Positions 58,760 to 64,000 of a stretch of 64,000 bases of DNA are shown piece after piece; the stretch's first letter is position 1, and every line of letters begins with the position of its first letter. Source of the DNA: Marchantia polymorpha subsp. ruderalis (taxonomy: Eukaryota; Streptophyta; Marchantiopsida; Marchantiales; Marchantiaceae); the NCBI GenBank assembly GCA_037833965.1, contig AP031358.1, positions 21,274,001 to 21,338,000 on the forward strand, read 5' to 3'. The position numbers were made by a program, and so were the translations under genes. The notes under the pieces are model-generated. The model saw only the letters and a list, made by a program, of their open reading frames with translations. It ran no database searches and had not been told where the DNA came from.

Positions 58760-61700
58760 TGGCTTCCCTTCAGTGCACTTTACTGAACCAAGCGTCCAAA
58801 GTAGCAACCATCTCGGCACAGCGATGTGACAACCAAGGCGCAGCTCTCACAGCTGCCACTTTTCCGAAGAAACAGGGATCACGTGCTTTTGTGCGAGTAC
58901 TTCCTACGTGCTCGCTTAGTTCCAGTTCTGTGTACGGTCGTAGCTTGCGAAACGGAGTTCACCAGCGAAGAAATGGAGCTTGGAGTCCTCTACCAGCGAA
59001 ACCACCGAAGTCTGTCGTACGAGCCTCCGCTGCAGACGGGGAAGATTCCAGTGAGGATATGTCACAGGTATTTGGAGCTGCTTTAGACTTTCAGGTGTGG
59101 TTTCAAAGCACCCGCAGTCTGTTGCGAACAAAGCTTTCAGCCTTGATTGATGAATTCCTTCAGAAAAATACGTCGTGGTTTTGTTAAACATTTTACGACT
59201 GCGCATTCACGTTATAAGACGCCTTTTTCGTTATCATGTCAAATACTGTCTGCGATTTTGCAAAGTATCTTCTTTCTGCTCCTGCTGATTATCCATAGAA
59301 GAGTCTCAGCTGATTATCCATAGAACCATCCGCATCCGCAACCTGGAGTTTGTGCGGACCGTTCGTTTTGAGGCCTGTATTGGAGAAAAAAGAATGTAGC
59401 GTAGTAGAATGTAGAATGTAGTTGCTGATAGTTTGAGTTCATTCCAAGAGTTTTCACTCCACAAAGTGTCGTGCCCAGCGTTAATTTGGAACTACAATGT
59501 CGTACATAGCATGAATGGTGTCTTCTGTTATGCGGATATTGAGATTCATGACCTTGCTGTTCAGGAATTGAACTCGCCAGCAGGGACATGTGATCCATTA
59601 TGTTCAGTCGATGAGATGAGTTCTTCAGACTTCCAAGAAAATTACAAGCCGAAAACTGATCTCCTGAAGGCGGTCGCTGTCGGAGCAGCTGTTCTTACTG
59701 GAGCAGCCGTGGTCAACCACTCGTGGGTAGCTGAAAACCAGGTCTGGTCGTACTCTTTGCATTTCTTTCCAACCCCATTTGTTCGAAATGTCAAAGCTGT
59801 CCCTTTTGTCCCTCTTCCAACTGGTTCACTTCTATAATCGCTTCTCAACATCAGCCAATCTCCAGACTTTCCATATTAATAAACATTTTTTAACAACAAT
59901 TTCTCAAATTGTTTGTCTGTTACGGTTTTGTCGATGGGATCGATTTCGGGAGGCATGGTGTATACCGTTGGTCATCCGTCTTTTGAGAGTGTTAGTCCAC
60001 CCACGTAATCTCAGAATCTGAAGAGCTCTCAGTTTGTTCCTATTGACGTTGTTTGCTAAGGATAGATACTAGGAGAAGTTTTGGTAGGTATTTCTGCTCA
60101 ATTTACCCTCCGAGTCCCTCGTCCGTAGCTTATGACGAGCAGAAATTAATGAGTAAAGTTTATTCGCCGATGTGCAGAACTTGGCAATGGCAGGAGTCTT
60201 CGTACTTGGGTATGCTGGGATCATTTTTGAAGAAAATCTAACTTTTAACAAAAGTGGAGTGGGGCTCCTGATGGCTGTCACTTTGTGGACTATTCGAAGC
60301 ATTGGGGTATGGCTTCAACTGAGCCCAAACAATACTCAAATGTATTCAGTGCAAGATTGCTCAATTTACATACACGCATTGGAACTTTTCTTCCAAGTAA
60401 ATAAGAAGAGAAGAAACTGAAATACGCAACTGAGGACTGCTCAGTCGAGTTCTTTCTGTATCGAAGAATAAACCTTTAATCGAAGATTATTTTTATCACT
60501 TCATCCGGAGGTTGATTATGGTTTGATATTGCGAAGAACTATGCATGAGCTGCTTATAAATGTTCTCTTGAAGATGCAACTTGTGAGTCCTGATATTTTC
60601 AAATGTTGTCATCTTTCCGCGCACCCCAATCGATTCATGACTCTTGAAATCATACAACGTGATGGCACTACTCTATGTGTGCAGGCTCCCTCAACTGAAG
60701 TGGCAGTTCAAGAACTAGCAGTGTCTTCTCAAGAAGTAAGTGAGATCGTTTTTTTCCTGCTTGGAGCGATGACAATTGTGGAAATCGTGGACGCGCATCA
60801 GGGTTTCAAACTTGTTACCGACTCCATTACGACACGGAAGCCTCGACTTCTTCTTTGGGTGGTACGTCTTCTCAAAATTGTGATCCATTCTTGGGCAAAA
60901 CGTCCCTAAAGCTTCGAAGACAACACGTCGGGTATTTCGTAGTGTGATTTCTAGATTGGAGCAACGACGCCTTAAGTTTCCCTTGCGAGCAGTGCAGGGT
61001 ATTGACTCGTCCGATGTGAATTTGATACTTTATAGACTTAAAAGTGGATGTTAGTTGAATAATGTTACTTTGCTGTTTGACAGATTGGGGGTATCACATT
61101 CTTTCTGAGTTCTGTTCTTGATAACTTGACCTCAACTATTGTAATGGTTTCTCTCTTGAGAAAGCTTTGCCCCGACGTCGAGCGTAGGAAGTATGTCTCT
61201 ACTTCCAGGGAAATGAAAAAGATTTTGTCATGGATTTTGTCAAGATTTTGTCATTTTAGCTAGCTTTTCGTTTTTCATACTCGTTTTCTATGTGGGATAT
61301 CGTATACGGACGGTCGTCTATGTTTCAGTTTTAAGTCACCTGTATCACGCTCCTTTTCACTTGATTTATGGAATTGATTGCATTTAAATCTCCATCTCAT
61401 GAGAGTAATGCACCAGGCTTCTTGGAGCTGTGGTTGTCATTGCTGCAAATGCTGGTGGGGCATGGACCCCCATTGGAGATGTGACGACAACCATGCTGTG
61501 GATTCACGGACAAATTTCAACTGTTAGGACAATGCAGGTAAGTGTTCTGCCTTCACGTTTACGTCATAATGGTCCGGCTTCGAGTTGAAGTTCATTCAAG
61601 TATGGATGAAGGCTTGCTTTTCACTCTTAGAACTTGCATGGTCAAATTTATTTCATTCTTCTCCCTTTACTTGATGGGAATTGTAACCTTATGCCTAAAA

Positions 61701-63424
61701 GACCTTTTGAAAAACAGATCTGTCAACTATTTCTGCAAGTATGTATGTAGCCTTTATATCATAATTGCTCGTTCATCTGATGATTCTAATTTACTTCTTA
61801 CAGGATCTGTTTATACCATCAGTTGTTTCACTTCTTGTCCCGTTAGCCCTCTTGACTGCTTTCAGGTTCGTGGATGTAGTGGCATTTTGATATTTGAGGC
61901 AGTAGACTTAGATATAACTCATTGAAGTCTGTAGAAACATCGTGATCTGCAGAAAGAATTCATGACAGATACTTGGAGGATTTTATTACATGCGTTGATG
62001 CGTGCGTATGAATTCAAGATTTATTGGTGCATCGTATAAGTAAGGCTCACTTTGTACAGATCGAAGTCAAAGCTCTAGTTATTAGTTTTTGCTTTGAAAT
62101 GTCAGCTCACCTTCGTCGTTTTTCTGTCGCAGTGATAAAGATGACGACAAAAAGGAAGTCCGTCCAGTAATGACAAACGAGCAATTAGCACCAAGGGGCC
62201 GATTGGTCTTCGGTGTGGGTCTTGGTGCTCTCCTATTTGTTCCTGTCTTTAAGCAGTTGACAGGTCTGCCACCTTATCTTGGTATGCTCCTAGGTCTCGG
62301 TGTACTCTGGATCATCACAGACGCAATTCATTATGGTGACACAGAGCGCCAAAGACTGAAAGTGCCCCAAGCATTGTCGCGAATAGACACACAAGGAGTC
62401 TTGTTTTTCCTCGGAATCCTCCTTTCCGTGGGCAGGTTAGTACATCTTCGTCACCATTATTCTTCGTACACAAGATTCACGAGGTCTTCATACCCAAGAT
62501 TATAGCTAACCACTTGTCACGCGTGTACTAGCTCCATCCATCACGCAACTATCTATCATAGTGGTTAGTTATTGGTTTGTGGTCAAGCTACTTGATCCGT
62601 GTACTCTGGTACTTGTCTTAAACCTCCCCTTCATCTGATGATTTTGAAGTGGTTAGTTGGAACTAATCCACTTTTACATGTTACATCGCAGCTTACAGGC
62701 CGCAGGTCTTCTCCAAGAGTTGGCTTCCTTTTTGGACCAGAACATACCAAGTGTAGAGCTCGTGGCAAGCATTATTGGCGTTGCCTCAGCCATTATTGAC
62801 AATGTGCCTCTGGTAGCAGCCACTATGGGCATGTACAATTTGGATACTTTCCCAATGGACGACGAGTTGTGGCAACTCATTGCGTATTGTGCGGGCACGG
62901 GAGGCTCAATCCTTATCATCGGATCTGCAGCTGGAGTGGCATTCATGGGCATGGAGAAAGCTGACTTCTTTTGGTACCTCAAAAAAGTAAGTTGGCCTGC
63001 TGCCTGAACCCAGTTGAATGCTAAGTATCTAGCCTGCTTTGCGACTGGTTTTGAGTTAAAAAGTCTCCCTCGTTAGGAAAAATCTATTTTCTACCTGCGG
63101 TTTTTTAGAAGAAGCCTGTGATTTGGCTGTGTTAAATGATCCAATCCGTTTGGCGCTGGGCTACTCTGAACTACATAAGGAACCTTTGCGGAACACGCAC
63201 AGTTTGAGTAGAGTAAAAGGTTTTAACAGCATCATAACTTCTTTCAGTACAACACAGTTCCAGTATTTGGTCTCCTTGCCTTATAACTTATGAGTGGTGA
63301 CCTGCAGGTTAGTGGATACGCTTTTGCTGGGTATGGTGCCGGTATTGCAACATACCTCGCCTTTTACCATCTGCATGAGAATCCAGTGGCCTCCGTGTTG
63401 GGACAGCTCCCTTTTAGTCCCTGA
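58759..63424 (+). CDS. NHD1: NhaD-type Na+/H+ antiporter, chloroplast (NHD1-like)
   Basis: Ten exons: 58759-59067, 59565-59741, 60178-60306, 60685-60861, 61084-61190, 61417-61537, 61804-61865, 62133-62435, 62692-62986, 63308-63424. They give 598 residues and all phases close. NhaD carriers exchange Na+ for H+. The plant member sits in the chloroplast inner envelope and protects stroma and pyruvate/Na+ transport from sodium. Residues 1-100 are a Ser/Arg-rich transit peptide. Conserved ArsB/NhaD-type blocks follow: GYAGIIFEENLTFNKSGVG, VFFLLGAMTIVEIVDAHQGF, LDNLTSTIVMVSLLRKL, AANAGGAWTPIGDVTTTMLW, LPPYLGMLLGLGVLWI, DAIHYGD, QALSRIDTQG, SAIIDNVPLVAATMGMY, AGTGGSILIIGSAAGVAFMG. The two IxDNxxxxA/T motifs in the repeat halves carry the likely ion-binding Asp residues. 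The C terminus is longer than in angiosperm relatives by a short tail (ENPVASVLGQLPFSP). Confidence 0.95.
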
Positions 63425-64000
63425 GCGTAACAGATTATGCTGGAATGACCTGCGATTCTGGTGAAGCTCTGCTGGCCACGCTATAGCTTTGCTTCCCTTC
63501 TTACTTCAGTGTAATTAATTGAACTACGAGTCTCCATTTTACAAATCACGCCACGTAGAGCGACCAGTAATGAGTATGTCCTTATGTGCGCATGACAATA
63601 ACGGTTTTTGAGAAGCCAAAGGATAGAGATTGCAACGATATTCGGGCAACGGTATTTATAGCTGACATTTCATTTTTGATCGATAAATTTTGGATTATAC
63701 CTACCAAGAGCGTTCTTGAATGTCAAGTTTCTCTGCTTGAAGAACGTATACTAATGAAATTTTACAGAGGTAGAACTTAGCATGTGTATACCGTATCTGA
63801 CAATGTCGTCACGTTATTCAAACTGGATTTCGGAGGATTTGAGATCAATCATACAGCGGTCTACGGTAGCCTCAAAGGCCGTGCACAGCTAACTAAATAA
63901 CACCTTTTGTATACTAGATTGTGAAGAGGTGCAGTATTTAAAGGAGGGAAAGAAACTTCCTTTGATTTCACTTATGATGTCTTGTAAACTACCGCATTGG
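63425..64000. other. Antiporter 3' flank
   Basis: 3'-untranslated and downstream sequence. The frame 63586-63780 has no supporting feature. Confidence 0.5.

Overview
This is nuclear DNA from a land plant. The evidence is the set of plant genes split by many GT-AG introns, three proteins that look plastid-targeted, and degenerate Copia and MULE transposon remains in AT-rich spacers. There is no bacterial operon structure, rRNA or CRISPR, and I recognised no tRNA. A non-seed plant such as a bryophyte would fit the modest introns and GC-rich promoter blocks, but that is a weak inference.

Layout. (1) 1.4-12.25 kb is a head-to-tail tandem duplication of a unit of about 5.4 kb. Each copy carries one minus-strand gene for a small secreted cysteine-rich protein and a broken remnant of a UBA2-like two-RRM RNA-binding protein gene. 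(2) 15.9-21.5 kb is an OBL1-like class-3 (triacylglycerol) lipase in six exons with a 2.5-kb last intron holding a fold-back repeat. (3) 23.6-25.6 kb is a family-1 UDP-glycosyltransferase in four exons, one intron being GC-AG. (4) 25.6-29.6 kb is AT-rich spacer with Copia remains. (5) 30.3-36.6 kb is SSRP1, the HMG-box subunit of the histone chaperone FACT, in sixteen exons plus a second version of exon 6. (6) 38.0-39.4 kb is an intron-free minus-strand coiled-coil ORF. (7) 43.7-45.9 kb is a DNL-type zinc-ribbon protein (Hsp70 escort type). (8) 47.6-49.5 kb is a decayed MULE transposase, followed by very AT-rich DNA and an inverted-repeat element. (9) 53.7-55.6 kb is a minus-strand DUF1499 protein. 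(10) 58.8-63.4 kb is an NhaD-type Na+/H+ antiporter of the chloroplast envelope (NHD1-like).

The genes do not form a pathway. They are independent housekeeping and accessory genes, of which the DNL-zinc, DUF1499 and NhaD proteins appear to act in plastids and SSRP1 in chromatin. Exon structures were built by hand from splice consensus, reading-frame phase and family knowledge. Phases close exactly for all six multi-exon genes.

The most interesting observation is in SSRP1. Two tandem homologous 95-nt exons (33020-33114 and 33172-33266) share length, phase and splice sites and are separated by only 57 nt. Including both would break the frame, so the arrangement looks like mutually exclusive alternative exons at the junction between the N-terminal and middle domains of a FACT subunit.
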